Source of the DNA: UBA1479 sp002706405
Lineage (GTDB): Bacteria > Pseudomonadota > Alphaproteobacteria > Rhodospirillales > Casp-alpha2
DNA: 64,000 bases
Assembly: GCA_963972255.1 (NCBI GenBank)
Contig: CAXATO010000013.1
Location: 56,609-120,608, forward strand
Reading direction: 5' to 3'
Positions 52,446 through 61,395 of the stretch are shown piece by piece. Position numbers and translations under genes: made by a program. The notes below the pieces were generated by a model. It saw nothing but the letters and a program-made list of their open reading frames with translations. It was not told the origin of the DNA and searched no databases. Position 1 is the stretch's first letter. Each line of letters starts with the position of its first letter.

Positions 52446-53963
52446 ATGGTCGCACGCATCACCACCGCCGCCTTTCAGGGCATCGATGTCCTGGACGTGG
52501 ATGTCCAGGTCCAGATGACCGGCGGCTTGCCGGCCTTTTCCGTGGTCGGCCTGCCGGACAAGGCCGTGGCCGAAAGCCGCGAACGGGTGCGCGCCGCACT
52601 TCATGCCATGGGCCTGGCCCTGCCGCCCAAACGCATCACCGTCAATCTGGCCCCCGCCGACCTGGCCAAGGAAGGCAGCCATTTCGACCTGCCCATCGCC
52701 CTGGCGCTCTTGACCGCCATGGACGTGCTGCCGGCGGACGAGATGGCGCGCTATCTGGCCCTGGGCGAACTGGCGCTGGACGGGGCACTGGCCCCGGTCG
52801 CCGGCGTGCTGCCGGCAGCGGTTCATGCCAATGCCAAGGATCTGGGCCTGATCTGCCCCGCCGCCCAAGGGGGCGAGGCGACCTGGGCCGGCGGCGCCGA
52901 CATCCTGGCCGCACCCAACCTTCTTGCCCTGGTCAATCACTTCAAGGGCAGCCAGGTGCTGGCCCCGCCCGCCCGGCCCGAGGCGGCCGGCGACGCCCGC
53001 TATCCGGACCTGGCCGACATCAAGGGCCAGGAGACCGCCAAGCGGGGGTTGGAGATCGCGGCCGCGGGCGGCCACAATCTTTTGATGGTCGGCCCGCCGG
53101 GGGCCGGGAAATCCATGTTGGCGCAGCGCCTGCCGGGCCTGCTGCCGCCGCTCGCGCCCGAGGAAATTCTCGAGGTCTCCATGGTCCAAAGCCTGGCCGG
53201 CGAGTTGACCGGCGGCACCCTGTCGCGCCAGCGCCCGTTCCGCGACCCGCATCATTCCGCCTCCCTGCCGGCTTTGGTCGGCGGCGGCATGCGGGCCCGG
53301 CCGGGCGAGGTCTCCCTCGCGCATCTGGGTGTGCTGTTTCTGGACGAGTTGCCGGAGTTCCAGCGCGCGACCCTGGAAAGCCTGCGCCAACCTTTGGAGA
53401 CCGGGCGCGCGGCCGTGGCCCGGGCCAATGCCCACGTCACTTATCCGGCGCGGTTCCAATTGATCGCCGCCATGAACCCCTGCCGCTGCGGCTATCTGGG
53501 CGACCCGGCCCAGGCCTGCTCCAAGGCGCCGCGATGCGCCGAGGATTACCAGGGCCGCATTTCCGGGCCGCTGTTCGACCGCATCGACATTCATCTCGAC
53601 GTGCCGGCGGTGAGCCCGCTGGATTTGGACCTGCCGCCGCCCGGTGAGGGCACCGCCCAGGTCGCGGCCCGGGTCGCCGCCGCGCGGGCCATTCAGGCCG
53701 ACCGCTACCGGGATTATCGCGACCAGGGCGTGCGGACCAACGCCCAGGCCGACGGCGAGCTTCTGGACACGGTCGCCCGGCCCGACGACGCCGGGCGCAA
53801 GCTGCTGGTCGAGGCGGCGACGCGGCTGGGCCTGACGGCGCGAGGCTATCACCGGGTGCTCCGGGTCGCCCGCACCCTGGCCGACATGGATGGATCGGGC
53901 GGTGTGGCGCGCCTGCATGTGGCGGAAGCGCTGTCATTCCGGCGCTTGGCGCCGGGGCGATAA
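52446..53963 (+). CDS. ComM/YifB family Mg-chelatase-like AAA+ ATPase
   Basis: ComM is a helicase that promotes branch migration in natural transformation; YifB is the E. coli name. The 505-residue protein has the N-terminal Lon-like part (VVGLPDKAVAESRERV), Walker A GPPGAGKSMLAQRLPG, Walker B GVLFLDELPEF and the C-terminal domain ending EALSFRRL. ATG 52446 follows GAGGAG by about 12 bases, with an open frame from 52353. It is preceded by the sixA terminator, so it has its own start signals. Confidence 0.95.
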   Translation: MVARITTAAFQGIDVLDVDVQVQMTGGLPAFSVVGLPDKAVAESRERVRAALHAMGLALPPKRITVNLAPADLAKEGSHFDLPIALALLTAMDVLPADEMARYLALGELALDGALAPVAGVLPAAVHANAKDLGLICPAAQGGEATWAGGADILAAPNLLALVNHFKGSQVLAPPARPEAAGDARYPDLADIKGQETAKRGLEIAAAGGHNLLMVGPPGAGKSMLAQRLPGLLPPLAPEEILEVSMVQSLAGELTGGTLSRQRPFRDPHHSASLPALVGGGMRARPGEVSLAHLGVLFLDELPEFQRATLESLRQPLETGRAAVARANAHVTYPARFQLIAAMNPCRCGYLGDPAQACSKAPRCAEDYQGRISGPLFDRIDIHLDVPAVSPLDLDLPPPGEGTAQVAARVAAARAIQADRYRDYRDQGVRTNAQADGELLDTVARPDDAGRKLLVEAATRLGLTARGYHRVLRVARTLADMDGSGGVARLHVAEALSFRRLAPGR

Positions 53964-53973
53964 TTGTACGGGG

Positions 53974-54003
53974 TTGAAATGTAAATTAACCGTCCGGTAA
54001 AAG
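53974..54003 (+). promoter_or_regulatory. Possible promoter of the 54123 gene
   Basis: TTGAAA (53974-53979) and TAAAAG (53998-54003) are 18 bp apart in the only AT-rich patch after the ComM gene. The spacing is slightly long. Confidence 0.3.
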
Positions 54004-54122
54004 TGGGGCGGAATTTGGGGCGCGTCGATACCCGGCATCGCCCCTTCCACCCCCAACGGCCGCGCGGGCCCCCGCCGGTCAATCACCCAGAAACAACCCT
54101 CCACGTAAAAAAGGGAACAACG

Positions 54123-54506
54123 ATGAAATCAATTTTTGCGGCCCTTCTGGGCCTGCTCCTGTTTGCGCCGATGGCGTCGGCGGATGACTACATGTCAGCG
54201 GATGACGTGACAGCCTTGTTCACGAACAAAACCTTCGACGGCATCTACCTGCCGAAGGACAAGACGTTCAAGGCGTTCGAGGCCGCGGACGGAACCCACA
54301 ACGTGGTCTATCCGAACGGCAAGAAGTCGAAGGGCCGCAAGTGGTTCGTCAACGACCAGGGGCAGCACTGCACCACCCATAAAAAGAAGAAAGAGCCCCG
54401 CTGCTCGTTCATTAAAGATGCCGGAAACGGCGTCTATCACAAGATCAACAATGCGGGTGCGCACACCCATACCATGCGCAATTTCAGGGACGGGAATCAG
54501 CTTTAA
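54123..54506 (+). CDS. Small secreted protein of unknown function
   Basis: The 127-residue protein has a clean signal peptide (FAALLGLLLFAPMASA, cleavage near residue 21) and a basic mature part with KKSKGRKWFVNDQGQHCTTH and EPRCSF. The two cysteines could form a disulfide; the W-x-V-N-x-x-G-x-x-C pattern is reminiscent of DUF995-type periplasmic proteins, but I cannot assign it. GGGAAC lies just before the ATG. A hairpin terminator follows. It stands alone between the ComM gene and a convergent uncharacterised gene. Confidence 0.8.
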   Translation: MKSIFAALLGLLLFAPMASADDYMSADDVTALFTNKTFDGIYLPKDKTFKAFEAADGTHNVVYPNGKKSKGRKWFVNDQGQHCTTHKKKKEPRCSFIKDAGNGVYHKINNAGAHTHTMRNFRDGNQL

Positions 54507-54514
54507 GCACATGG

Positions 54515-54562
54515 GGCCGGGACGCCTTGCGTAACCCCGCGGCGGCCCGGCCTGTTTGTTCT
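54515..54562 (+). terminator. Terminator-like hairpin after the 54123 gene
   Basis: GGCCGGG (54515-54521) pairs with CCCGGCC (54546-54552), with an inner GCC/GGC, followed by TGTTTGTTCT. Confidence 0.55.
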
Positions 54563-54575
54563 AGAGCCTCACCGG

Positions 54576-55010
54576 CTAATGAAGGCGGGACGGAACCGGG
54601 GTGACGAAGGTTTCTGCGGCCCAGGCATAACCTTCTTCGATGGTGCAGAAGGTCCGGGTGTCGCATTTGCTGCGGGACATGAATGTCTTGGACAGGATGT
54701 AAAACCGGCAGGCGAGGTCGATGCAGAAGTTGCCACCGGTGATCAGGGCGCAGCGTTTGCGCGTTTCGCCCAGGCTTTGCGAGCGGGCCAACACGAGCTT
54801 GGCGATCTTGGTCCAGTCGCCCTGCGGCGGAATGAAGGCGCGCAGATCGACGACCGCCGGTCGCGTCGGATCGATCTTGGACCCGAACAACCGGACCGCG
54901 GCGGCCCGCTGCTGATCGACCCATTTATCGACATCAAAGACGCCGCTGAACCGAAACAGCATGACGCCGTTGGCATCCAGCGTCATATCGAATTCGAAAG
55001 CCGTGTCCAT
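54576..55010 (-). CDS. Uncharacterised small soluble protein, possibly STAS/SpoIIAA-like
   Basis: The 144-residue product has no signal or membrane segment. It alternates predicted strands and helices (FEFDMTLDANGVMLFRFSG, PAVVDLRAFIPPQGDW, AWAAETFVTPV) in a way that resembles SpoIIAA/STAS-like folds such as DUF-type anti-anti-sigma relatives. Five cysteines/serines lie in the second half, including RSKCDTRTFC. No function is assigned. It is a lone minus-strand gene. Confidence 0.7.
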   Translation of the reverse strand: MDTAFEFDMTLDANGVMLFRFSGVFDVDKWVDQQRAAAVRLFGSKIDPTRPAVVDLRAFIPPQGDWTKIAKLVLARSQSLGETRKRCALITGGNFCIDLACRFYILSKTFMSRSKCDTRTFCTIEEGYAWAAETFVTPVPSRLH

Positions 55011-55133
55011 GCATAATCCCCCGGTTATTCATGGTCGCTCATTTCACACAAGAGTATGGCTTCTGCGTTTCGTAAAGAGAACCGTCAAAAAGGCATGTGA
55101 TTCAGATCGTTATGAGATCCGGTCGGGACGTGG

Positions 55134-55496
55134 TCAGGTCCGCTTGAGCATCGGGCCGACCGGTTCGCCGCCGACGATGTGGAAGTGCAAATGAGGAACT
55201 TCCTGATGGCCGTCGACGCCCGTATTGGTGATCAGACGATAGCCGTTTTCGGCGACACCCAGCTTTTCGGCGACTCGAGAGATCGCGCGGGTATAGGCGA
55301 CGATTTCCGCGTCGCTGGCATTGGCGGAAAAATCCGTCATGTCCACATAGTGACCCTTGGGAATGATCAGGACATGGACCCGGCGCTGCGGCTGGATATC
55401 CTTGAAAGCGAGGACGTGGTCGTCCTCGTAAACCGTCGAACAGGGAATTTCCCCCCGGATGATGCGCGCGAAGATGTTGCTGTCGTCGTATGCCAT
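55134..55496 (-). CDS. hinT: HIT family purine nucleoside phosphoramidase
   Basis: This is a histidine-triad protein of 120 residues that hydrolyses adenosine 5'-phosphoramidates and related compounds. The HIT motif HLHFHIVGG carries the three histidines, and FARIIRGEIPCSTVYEDD is the conserved start. It is the last gene of the his cluster, 15 bp after hisE, a position I recall as frequent in alphaproteobacteria. Confidence 0.95.
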   Translation of the reverse strand: MAYDDSNIFARIIRGEIPCSTVYEDDHVLAFKDIQPQRRVHVLIIPKGHYVDMTDFSANASDAEIVAYTRAISRVAEKLGVAENGYRLITNTGVDGHQEVPHLHFHIVGGEPVGPMLKRT

Positions 55497-55511
55497 GCGG
55501 TTTGTCCTGCC

Positions 55512-55829
55512 CTATTTTTTGCGGCTGTTCTTCTCGTCGATACCCGACTGCCCGGTGCGGCGTTCCAGCTCGGCCCAGACATCGGCGGGATCAAGGCCCA
55601 ACTGCGCCCAGAGCGTAAGCAAGTGATAGAGCACGTCGGCGCTTTCCTTGGTCACGGCGGTGTTGTCTTCGGTCAGGGCGGCGACCGCGGTTTCCACCGC
55701 TTCCTCGCCGATCTTGCGCGCGATCAGCGGCGTGCCGCCGGCGAACAGCTTGGCCGTATAGCTCGAGCCCGGGTCCGCGCCCTTGCGGCTTTCGATGGTC
55801 GCGAAAAGCGCATCCAGAATATGGGTCAT
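55512..55829 (-). CDS. hisE: Phosphoribosyl-ATP pyrophosphatase
   Basis: HisE performs the second step of histidine synthesis, releasing PPi from PR-ATP. The 105-residue protein shows KIGEEAVETAVAAL and KESADVLYHLLTLW, the all-alpha NTP-pyrophosphohydrolase metal-binding helices. It is a separate gene, not fused to hisI; hisI is not in the window. It follows hisF by 23 bp. Confidence 0.95.
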   Translation of the reverse strand: MTHILDALFATIESRKGADPGSSYTAKLFAGGTPLIARKIGEEAVETAVAALTEDNTAVTKESADVLYHLLTLWAQLGLDPADVWAELERRTGQSGIDEKNSRKK

Positions 55830-55852
55830 GGCCGAAGTCCTACCTTAATGTC

Positions 55853-56653
55853 TCAGGCGATCGCCTCGTCCATGCGGACCGGCGCGCCATGAGCCAGCAT
55901 ATGCGCCTTGGCCTCTTGAATGGAATAGGTGCCGAAGTGAAAGATCGAGGCGGCGAGCACGGCCGAGGCATGACCTTCCGTGATGCCGTCGACCAGATGG
56001 TCCAGATTGCCGACCCCGCCCGAGGCGATCACCGGCACGGGCACGGCGTCGGCGACGGCGCGGGTCAGGGCTAGGTCGAAACCGTTCTTGGTGCCGTCCC
56101 GGTCCATGGAGGTGAGGAGAATTTCGCCGGCTCCGAAATCGGCCATCTTTTCCGCCCAGGAAATGCATTCGATGCCCGTGGCCTTGCGCCCGCCGTGGGT
56201 GAAGATTTCGAACCGGGTGCCGTCAGGGCTGGGTTCGCGCGTTTCCGCATCGACCCGCTTGGCATCGACCGCGACGACGATGCATTGCGCGCCGAATTTT
56301 TCCGAGGCCTCGCGCACGAAGTCCGGATTGTGCACGGCGGCGGTGTTGATGGAGACCTTGTCGGCCCCGGCCAGCAGCAATTTGCGGATATCGTCGGTGG
56401 TGCGCACGCCGCCGCCCACGGTCAGCGGCATGAAGCAATGTTCCGCCGTGCGCGCCACCACGTCGAAGATGGTGTCGCGGTTTTCATGGCTGGCGGTGAT
56501 GTCGAGAAAGCACAGTTCGTCCGCCCCGGCGGCGTCGTAGAGTTGCGCCTGTTCCACCGGATCGCCGGCATCGACCAGATCGACGAAGTTGACGCCCTTG
56601 ACCACGCGGCCTTCGTTGACGTCGAGACAGGGAATGACGCGCGCCTTCAGCAT
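55853..56653 (-). CDS. hisF: Imidazole glycerol phosphate synthase subunit HisF
   Basis: HisF is the cyclase subunit that uses ammonia from HisH to form IGP and AICAR. The 266-residue barrel starts MLKARVIPCLDVNEGRVVKG with the catalytic Asp in CLDV; the second catalytic Asp lies in LLTSMDRDGTKNG. It overlaps hisA by TGATG, so translation is coupled. Confidence 0.97.
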   Translation of the reverse strand: MLKARVIPCLDVNEGRVVKGVNFVDLVDAGDPVEQAQLYDAAGADELCFLDITASHENRDTIFDVVARTAEHCFMPLTVGGGVRTTDDIRKLLLAGADKVSINTAAVHNPDFVREASEKFGAQCIVVAVDAKRVDAETREPSPDGTRFEIFTHGGRKATGIECISWAEKMADFGAGEILLTSMDRDGTKNGFDLALTRAVADAVPVPVIASGGVGNLDHLVDGITEGHASAVLAASIFHFGTYSIQEAKAHMLAHGAPVRMDEAIA

Positions 56654-57393
56654 CAGGCCGCTTCTTTCAGCAGTTTGACGGCGGCGGGCAGGTCGATCTT
56701 GCCGTCATAGACGGCGCGGCCGGAGATCACGCCTTCGAGCAATCCACCGCCCTGGGCCTTCAATTCTTCCAGATCGGCCATGGACGACACGCCGCCGGAC
56801 GCGATCACGGGGATAGAGACCGCGCGGGCCAGATCCAGCGTCGCCTGCAGGTTCGGGCCCTGCATGACGCCGTCGCGGCCGATGTCGGTGAAGATGATGG
56901 CGGCCACGCCCGCGTCCTCGAACCGCTTGGCAAGCTCCAGCGCCGTCAATTCCGAGACCTCGGCCCAGCCTTCGACGGCGACCAGGCCGTCGCGGGCATC
57001 GATGCCGACGGCGACGCGGCCCGGATGAGCCTTGCAGGCGGCCTTGACCAGGTCCGGGTCCGTCAGGGCGACCGTGCCCAGGATCACGCGGCGCACGCCG
57101 CGGGCCAGCCAATCGTCGATGGTGGCCATGTTCCGGATGCCGCCGCCCAGCTGCACGGGGATGTCCAGGGCCGCCAGAATGCCGGTCACGGCGGCGGCGT
57201 TCACCGGTTTTCCTTCGAACGCGCCATTTAGATCAACCAAGTGAACCCACTCACAGCCGGCATCCTGGAACGCCCGCGCCTGGGCCGCCGGATCGTCGGA
57301 AAACACCGTCGCCTGGTCCATGTCGCCCTGATACAGGCGCACGCAATTGCCGTCCTTGAGGTCGATGGCGGGGAAAAATATCATGGCGTCCAT
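56653..57393 (-). CDS. hisA: Phosphoribosylformimino-5-aminoimidazole carboxamide ribotide isomerase
   Basis: HisA catalyses the Amadori isomerisation of ProFAR. The 246-residue barrel has FFPAIDLKDGNCVRLYQGD with the catalytic Asp, and FTDIGRDGVMQGPN with the second. The start is ATG 57393 or ATG 57384 (MIFFPAIDL); both overlap hisH slightly. hisF follows with a 3-bp overlap. Confidence 0.96.
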   Translation of the reverse strand: MDAMIFFPAIDLKDGNCVRLYQGDMDQATVFSDDPAAQARAFQDAGCEWVHLVDLNGAFEGKPVNAAAVTGILAALDIPVQLGGGIRNMATIDDWLARGVRRVILGTVALTDPDLVKAACKAHPGRVAVGIDARDGLVAVEGWAEVSELTALELAKRFEDAGVAAIIFTDIGRDGVMQGPNLQATLDLARAVSIPVIASGGVSSMADLEELKAQGGGLLEGVISGRAVYDGKIDLPAAVKLLKEAA

Positions 57394-58028
57394 TTCAAGA
57401 AGTTTTCGATAAGCTTAAGTCCCACAGCCTGGCTTTTCTCGGGGTGAAATTGCGTTCCGACCAGGTTGTCGCGGCCCACGGCGGCGGTGACCGGGCCACC
57501 GTAATCGGTCACGGCCAGGAGGTGTTCCGAGACTTCCGGCATGAATTGATAGGAGTGGACGAAATAACCGTGCTGTCCGTTGGCCAGATCCTTGAGCACG
57601 GGATGCTCCTGGTAACCGACCCAGAATAGCTCATTCCAGCCCATATGCGGGATCTTCAGGGTTTTATCGGCGGGGGCGAGCGGCTGCACCGCGCCCGGAA
57701 TCCAACCGAACCCGGGGGTTTCGCCGAATTCGAAGCCCGTGGTCGCCATCAGCTGCATGCCGACGCAAATGCCGAGAAAGGGCTGCGCGCGGGCGATCAC
57801 GGCTTCGTCCAGCGCTTCCATCATCCCGTCGATGGCGCTGATCCCGGCCCGGCAGTCGGCATAGGCGCCGACACCCGGCAGCACCACCCGGTCGGCCCGG
57901 GCGACCACGTCGGGGTCGTTGGTGACGGCGACATCGTCGGACCGGCCCAGGTCCTGGACGACCCGCTCGAACGCCTTGGCGGCGGAGCGCAGGTTGCCGG
58001 AGCCGTAATCAATCAAGGCGATGGTCAT
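57381..58028 (-). CDS. hisH: Imidazole glycerol phosphate synthase subunit HisH
   Basis: HisH is the glutaminase subunit feeding ammonia to HisF. The 215-residue class I amidotransferase shows the nucleophile elbow GICVGMQLM (catalytic Cys) and the catalytic His/Glu in FHPEKSQ. It begins MTIALIDYGSGNLRS. The DUF2628 gene precedes it by 15 bp. Confidence 0.97.
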   Translation of the reverse strand: MTIALIDYGSGNLRSAAKAFERVVQDLGRSDDVAVTNDPDVVARADRVVLPGVGAYADCRAGISAIDGMMEALDEAVIARAQPFLGICVGMQLMATTGFEFGETPGFGWIPGAVQPLAPADKTLKIPHMGWNELFWVGYQEHPVLKDLANGQHGYFVHSYQFMPEVSEHLLAVTDYGGPVTAAVGRDNLVGTQFHPEKSQAVGLKLIENFLKWTP

Positions 58029-58043
58029 GGTAGGTCTCCGCCC

Positions 58044-58445
58044 CTAGGTCCGCGCCGCCGCGAGATCGCGGGCCAGCACCGGATCGGCGTCGAGAAACCG
58101 GTAGAGGGCGTGATCCCGGTCCTCGCCGCAGACCGGACCGGTTTCGGCGAAACCAAGGGCGGCCAAATGACGGCGCAACAGGTCGTTGCCGACGAAACCG
58201 ATCGCCACGTAAAGCGCCAGCATCGCCGCCGTCCCGGCGACGGGATGGGGCAGCAGCGCCTCGACCGCGATCCCGGCGACCGTGACGATCACGAACAGGC
58301 CCAGGGCCGTCCACCACATGCGGTGCCACAGCGCCCAGAGGAAGGTGAACAGAAAGGCCGGCCAGGAAAACCCTTCCTTGACCACGCGGACATCCTTGTC
58401 CGGGTCCAGGCCGTGACGGCGAAGGTGAACGGTAAAGACGCGCAT
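58044..58445 (-). CDS. DUF2628 membrane protein
   Basis: This 133-residue protein has two to three hydrophobic helices (WPAFLFTFLWALWHRMWW, ALGLFVIVTVAGIAVEALL, MLALYVAIGFVGNDLLRR), matching DUF2628. The FVGNDLLRRHL segment is typical. No function is known. Its presence between hisB and hisH is a gene order I recall in several alphaproteobacteria, suggesting cotranscription rather than a histidine role. Confidence 0.85.
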   Translation of the reverse strand: MRVFTVHLRRHGLDPDKDVRVVKEGFSWPAFLFTFLWALWHRMWWTALGLFVIVTVAGIAVEALLPHPVAGTAAMLALYVAIGFVGNDLLRRHLAALGFAETGPVCGEDRDHALYRFLDADPVLARDLAAART

Positions 58446-58500
58446 GGATACATATGCTCGTTAGAAGTCGGTCGCCCGGCGCGGGCGGGGGCGAGGCGGC

Positions 58501-59100
58501 CTAGAGCGAGCCGCCCAGGGTTCCCTTGGTCGAGGGCACGGCGTCGGCCTTGCGCGGATCGATGGTGGCGGCGTCGCGCAGGCTTCGCGCCAAGCCCTTG
58601 TAACAGGACTCGACGATATGGTGATTGTTCTCACCATAGAGGTTTTCCACGTGCAGGGTCGCCCCGGCGGCCTGGGCGAAAGCCTGGAACCATTCCTTGA
58701 ACAGCTCCGTGTCCATGTCGCCCAGCTTGGGCTTGGAGAAATTCACCCGCCAGATCAGATAGGGCCGGTTGCTGAGGTCGATGGCGATGCGCGACAGGGT
58801 TTCGTCCATGGGCACCAGGGCCGAGCCATAGCGCGTGATGCCTTTGCGTTCACCCAGTGCCTTGTTCACCGCTTCGCCGATGGCGATGCCCGTGTCCTCG
58901 GTGGTGTGGTGGAAATCGATATGAGTGTCGCCCTGGGCCGCGACCGTCAGGTCCATGAGCGAATGGCGCGACAGCTGTTCCAGCATGTGATCGAGGAAGC
59001 CGATCCCGGTCGACACGGAATATTCCCCCGTGCCGTCCAGATTCACGCTGACCTTGATCTGCGTTTCCTTGGTGTTGCGTTCGACGCTGGCCGTGCGCAT
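58501..59100 (-). CDS. hisB: Imidazoleglycerol-phosphate dehydratase
   Basis: HisB dehydrates IGP to imidazole-acetol phosphate. The 199-residue monofunctional enzyme (no phosphatase domain) has GFLDHMLEQLSRH and IDFHHTTEDTGIAIGEA, the two Mn-binding blocks, and a second repeat ending NNHHIVESCYKGLARSL. It is the first gene of the his run. A possible promoter lies at 59132-59160, and hslV is divergent from it. Confidence 0.97.
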   Translation of the reverse strand: MRTASVERNTKETQIKVSVNLDGTGEYSVSTGIGFLDHMLEQLSRHSLMDLTVAAQGDTHIDFHHTTEDTGIAIGEAVNKALGERKGITRYGSALVPMDETLSRIAIDLSNRPYLIWRVNFSKPKLGDMDTELFKEWFQAFAQAAGATLHVENLYGENNHHIVESCYKGLARSLRDAATIDPRKADAVPSTKGTLGGSL

Positions 59101-59131
59101 GGCTTGACCCTTCTATGAATTCGGATGCGGT

Positions 59132-59160
59132 CTTTTATCAGGCGGACCCCCTTTTACCAA
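59132..59160 (-). promoter_or_regulatory. Possible promoter of the his operon
   Basis: On the minus strand TTGGTA (59160-59155) and TAAAAG (59137-59132) are 17 bp apart, about 30 bp before the hisB ATG. The match to consensus is moderate. Confidence 0.3.
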
Positions 59161-59222
59161 AAAAATAGTACGTCCGGGCCGCGCGCGGGGATCCGCACGC
59201 CGGCCCGACTTGATAAGCACCG

Positions 59223-59250
59223 TTGACCCGACCACATGGTTCCCTATCAT
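59223..59250 (+). promoter_or_regulatory. Predicted promoter of hslVU, sigma70 or RpoH type
   Basis: TTGACC (59223-59228) and TATCAT (59245-59250) are 16 bp apart, each five of six consensus. The same bases read as GTTG-N17-CCTATCA, close to the alphaproteobacterial RpoH pattern CTTG-N17/18-CYTATnT, as expected for a heat-shock protease. Confidence 0.55.
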
Positions 59251-59297
59251 CCCGGCTTCCCTTTTCCCGGCAAAGACCGACCGCAAGGAACGAGCAT

Positions 59298-59843
59298 ATG
59301 GCAAGCAACACCCCTCTTTGGCACGGCACCACCATTCTTTGCGTGCGCAAGGGCGACGACGTTGTGCTTGCCGGTGACGGCCAGGTGTCGCTCGGCGACA
59401 CGGTCATCAAGGCCAATGCGCGCAAGGTGCGCCGCCTGGGCGACGGCAATGTGATCGGCGGCTTCGCCGGGGCGACCGCCGATGCCTTCACCCTGTTCGA
59501 GCGCCTGGAAGCCAAGCTGGAACAATATCCGACGCAGCTGACCCGGGCCTGTGTCGAGCTGGCCAAGGACTGGCGCACGGACCGCTACCTGCGCCGCCTT
59601 GAAGCCATGATGGCCGTGGCGGACAAAGAGGTTTCCCTGGTCCTGACCGGCACCGGCGACGTGCTCGAGCCCGAGGACGGCCTGATCGGCATCGGGTCGG
59701 GCGGCAATTACGCGCTGGCCGCCGCCCGCGCCCTGATCGACCAGGACGGCCTGGACGCCCGCCAGATCGCCGAAAAGGCCATGGGTGTGGCCGCCGGGAT
59801 CTGCGTTTACACCAACTCCAACCTGACCATCGAGGCCTTATGA
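59298..59843 (+). CDS. hslV: ATP-dependent protease subunit HslV
   Basis: HslV is the proteasome-like peptidase of the HslVU (ClpQY) protease. The 181-residue precursor has a 10-residue leader (MASNTPLWHG) before the mature catalytic Thr-Thr (TTILCVRKG), followed by VVLAGDGQVSLGDTVIK. ATG 59298 is supported by AAGGA 8 bases upstream; the frame is open back to 59223. hslU overlaps its stop by 4 bp. Confidence 0.97.
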   Translation: MASNTPLWHGTTILCVRKGDDVVLAGDGQVSLGDTVIKANARKVRRLGDGNVIGGFAGATADAFTLFERLEAKLEQYPTQLTRACVELAKDWRTDRYLRRLEAMMAVADKEVSLVLTGTGDVLEPEDGLIGIGSGGNYALAAARALIDQDGLDARQIAEKAMGVAAGICVYTNSNLTIEAL

Positions 59844-61216
59844 CCGAGACCGCCGACACGACCTCCGCCCCGCGCAGCCTGGACGACAGCACGCTTGCCG
59901 CCGGCACGTCGAGCTTCACCCCCCGCGAGATCGTCTCCGAACTGGACCGCCACATCATCGGCCAGAAAGACGCCAAGCGCGCGGTCGCCATCGCGCTGCG
60001 CAACCGCTGGCGGCGGCAGCAGCTGGACGACGACCTGCGGGAAGAGGTTCTGCCCAAGAACATCCTGATGATCGGGCCGACCGGGGTCGGCAAGACCGAG
60101 ATCGCGCGCCGGCTGGCCAAGCTGGCCCAGGCCCCCTTCATCAAGGTCGAGGCCACCAAGTTCACGGAAGTCGGCTATGTCGGCCGCGACGTGGAGCAGA
60201 TCATCCGCGACCTGGTCGAAACCGCCATTCACATGACCCGTGAACGCCTGCGCAAGCAGGTCCAGGCCAAGGCCGAGGCCCGGGCCGAGGAACGGGTGCT
60301 CGACGCCCTGGTCGGCGACAACGCCTCCAAGGAAACGCGGGAGACCTTCCGCCGCAAGCTGCGCAATAACGAGCTCAACGACCGCGAGATCGAAATCACC
60401 GTCTCCGACGGCGCCGGCATCGGCATGCCGACCTTCGACATCCCCGGCATGCCGGGGGCGCAGATGGGCATGCTCAACCTGAACGACATGCTGGGCAAGG
60501 CCTTCGGCCAACAGCAGAAGCCCAAGCGGCTGACCGTGGAAGAAAGCTACGGCGTGCTGCTCGCCGAGGAAGGCGACAAGCTTCTCGACGACGACCGCGT
60601 GGTGAAGGACGCCATCCATGCCGTGGAAAACAACGGCATCGTGTTCCTGGACGAGATCGACAAGATCTCCCAGCGCTCCGACGTGAAGGGCGGCGACGTC
60701 AGCCGCGAAGGGGTACAGCGCGATCTCTTGCCGCTGATCGAAGGCACCACCGTCGCGACCAAGCACGGGCCCGTCAACACGGACCACATCCTGTTCATCG
60801 CCTCGGGCGCGTTCCACGTGTCCAAACCGTCGGACATGCTGCCCGAACTGCAGGGCCGCCTGCCCATCCGCGTCAACCTGCGCGCCCTGACCAAGGACGA
60901 CTTCAAGCGCATCCTGTCGGAAACCGAGGCGTCCTTGCTCAAGCAATACGTCGCCCTGATGAAGACGGAGGAATTGGAGCTGGTGTTCACCGACGACGCC
61001 GTCGACGCCATCGCCGGCCTGGCGGTGGAGATCAACGAAGGCGTCGAAAACATCGGCGCCCGGCGCCTGCACACGGTCTTGGAAAAGCTGGTCGAGGAAA
61101 TCAGCTATTCGGCCTCCGAACGCTCCGGCGAGACCGTGACCATCGACGCGGCCTACGTGAACGAGCAGGTCGCCCCGCTGGCCAAGAACGCCGATCTGTC
61201 AAAGTTCATTCTTTAA
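59840..61216 (+). CDS. hslU: ATP-dependent protease ATPase subunit HslU
   Basis: HslU is the AAA+ unfoldase that feeds substrates to HslV. The 458-residue protein has Walker A GPTGVGKTEIARRLA, Walker B IVFLDEIDKI and a complete I domain, and ends ADLSKFIL. That hydrophobic C-terminal tail docks between HslV subunits and switches the peptidase on in characterised systems. It overlaps hslV by 4 bp. Its last 41 codons are duplicated in diverged form 299 bp downstream. Confidence 0.97.
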   Translation: MTETADTTSAPRSLDDSTLAAGTSSFTPREIVSELDRHIIGQKDAKRAVAIALRNRWRRQQLDDDLREEVLPKNILMIGPTGVGKTEIARRLAKLAQAPFIKVEATKFTEVGYVGRDVEQIIRDLVETAIHMTRERLRKQVQAKAEARAEERVLDALVGDNASKETRETFRRKLRNNELNDREIEITVSDGAGIGMPTFDIPGMPGAQMGMLNLNDMLGKAFGQQQKPKRLTVEESYGVLLAEEGDKLLDDDRVVKDAIHAVENNGIVFLDEIDKISQRSDVKGGDVSREGVQRDLLPLIEGTTVATKHGPVNTDHILFIASGAFHVSKPSDMLPELQGRLPIRVNLRALTKDDFKRILSETEASLLKQYVALMKTEELELVFTDDAVDAIAGLAVEINEGVENIGARRLHTVLEKLVEEISYSASERSGETVTIDAAYVNEQVAPLAKNADLSKFIL

Positions 61217-61261
61217 AAGGCGTCCCGCCGGAGAGTGGCCGCGCGCCTGGCAACAGCCGCC

Positions 61262-61395
61262 CGCCTCTCCGTGCCCTCTGTGGACCCTCTGTGCTCTCTG
61301 TGTCCCATTACTCAGGTGTTCCCAGATAGGACCGTGCCTGGATTGTCCGAGTAATGGGACACAGAGCACGCAGAGAAGACACAGAGATCACAGAG
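61262..61395. repeat. CTCTGTG palindromic repeat, copy B
   Basis: The left arm is about 50 bases (61264-61313), with three CTCTGTG units and TCCCATTACTC. The right arm (61349-61395) is its near reverse complement, starting GAGTAATGGGACACAGAG. The inner 20 bases pair almost perfectly; the outer part is imperfect. The unpaired centre (about 61314-61348) shares TCAG, CCCAG and GACCGTGCC with copy A. The right arm runs straight into the duplicated hslU end. Confidence 0.8.
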
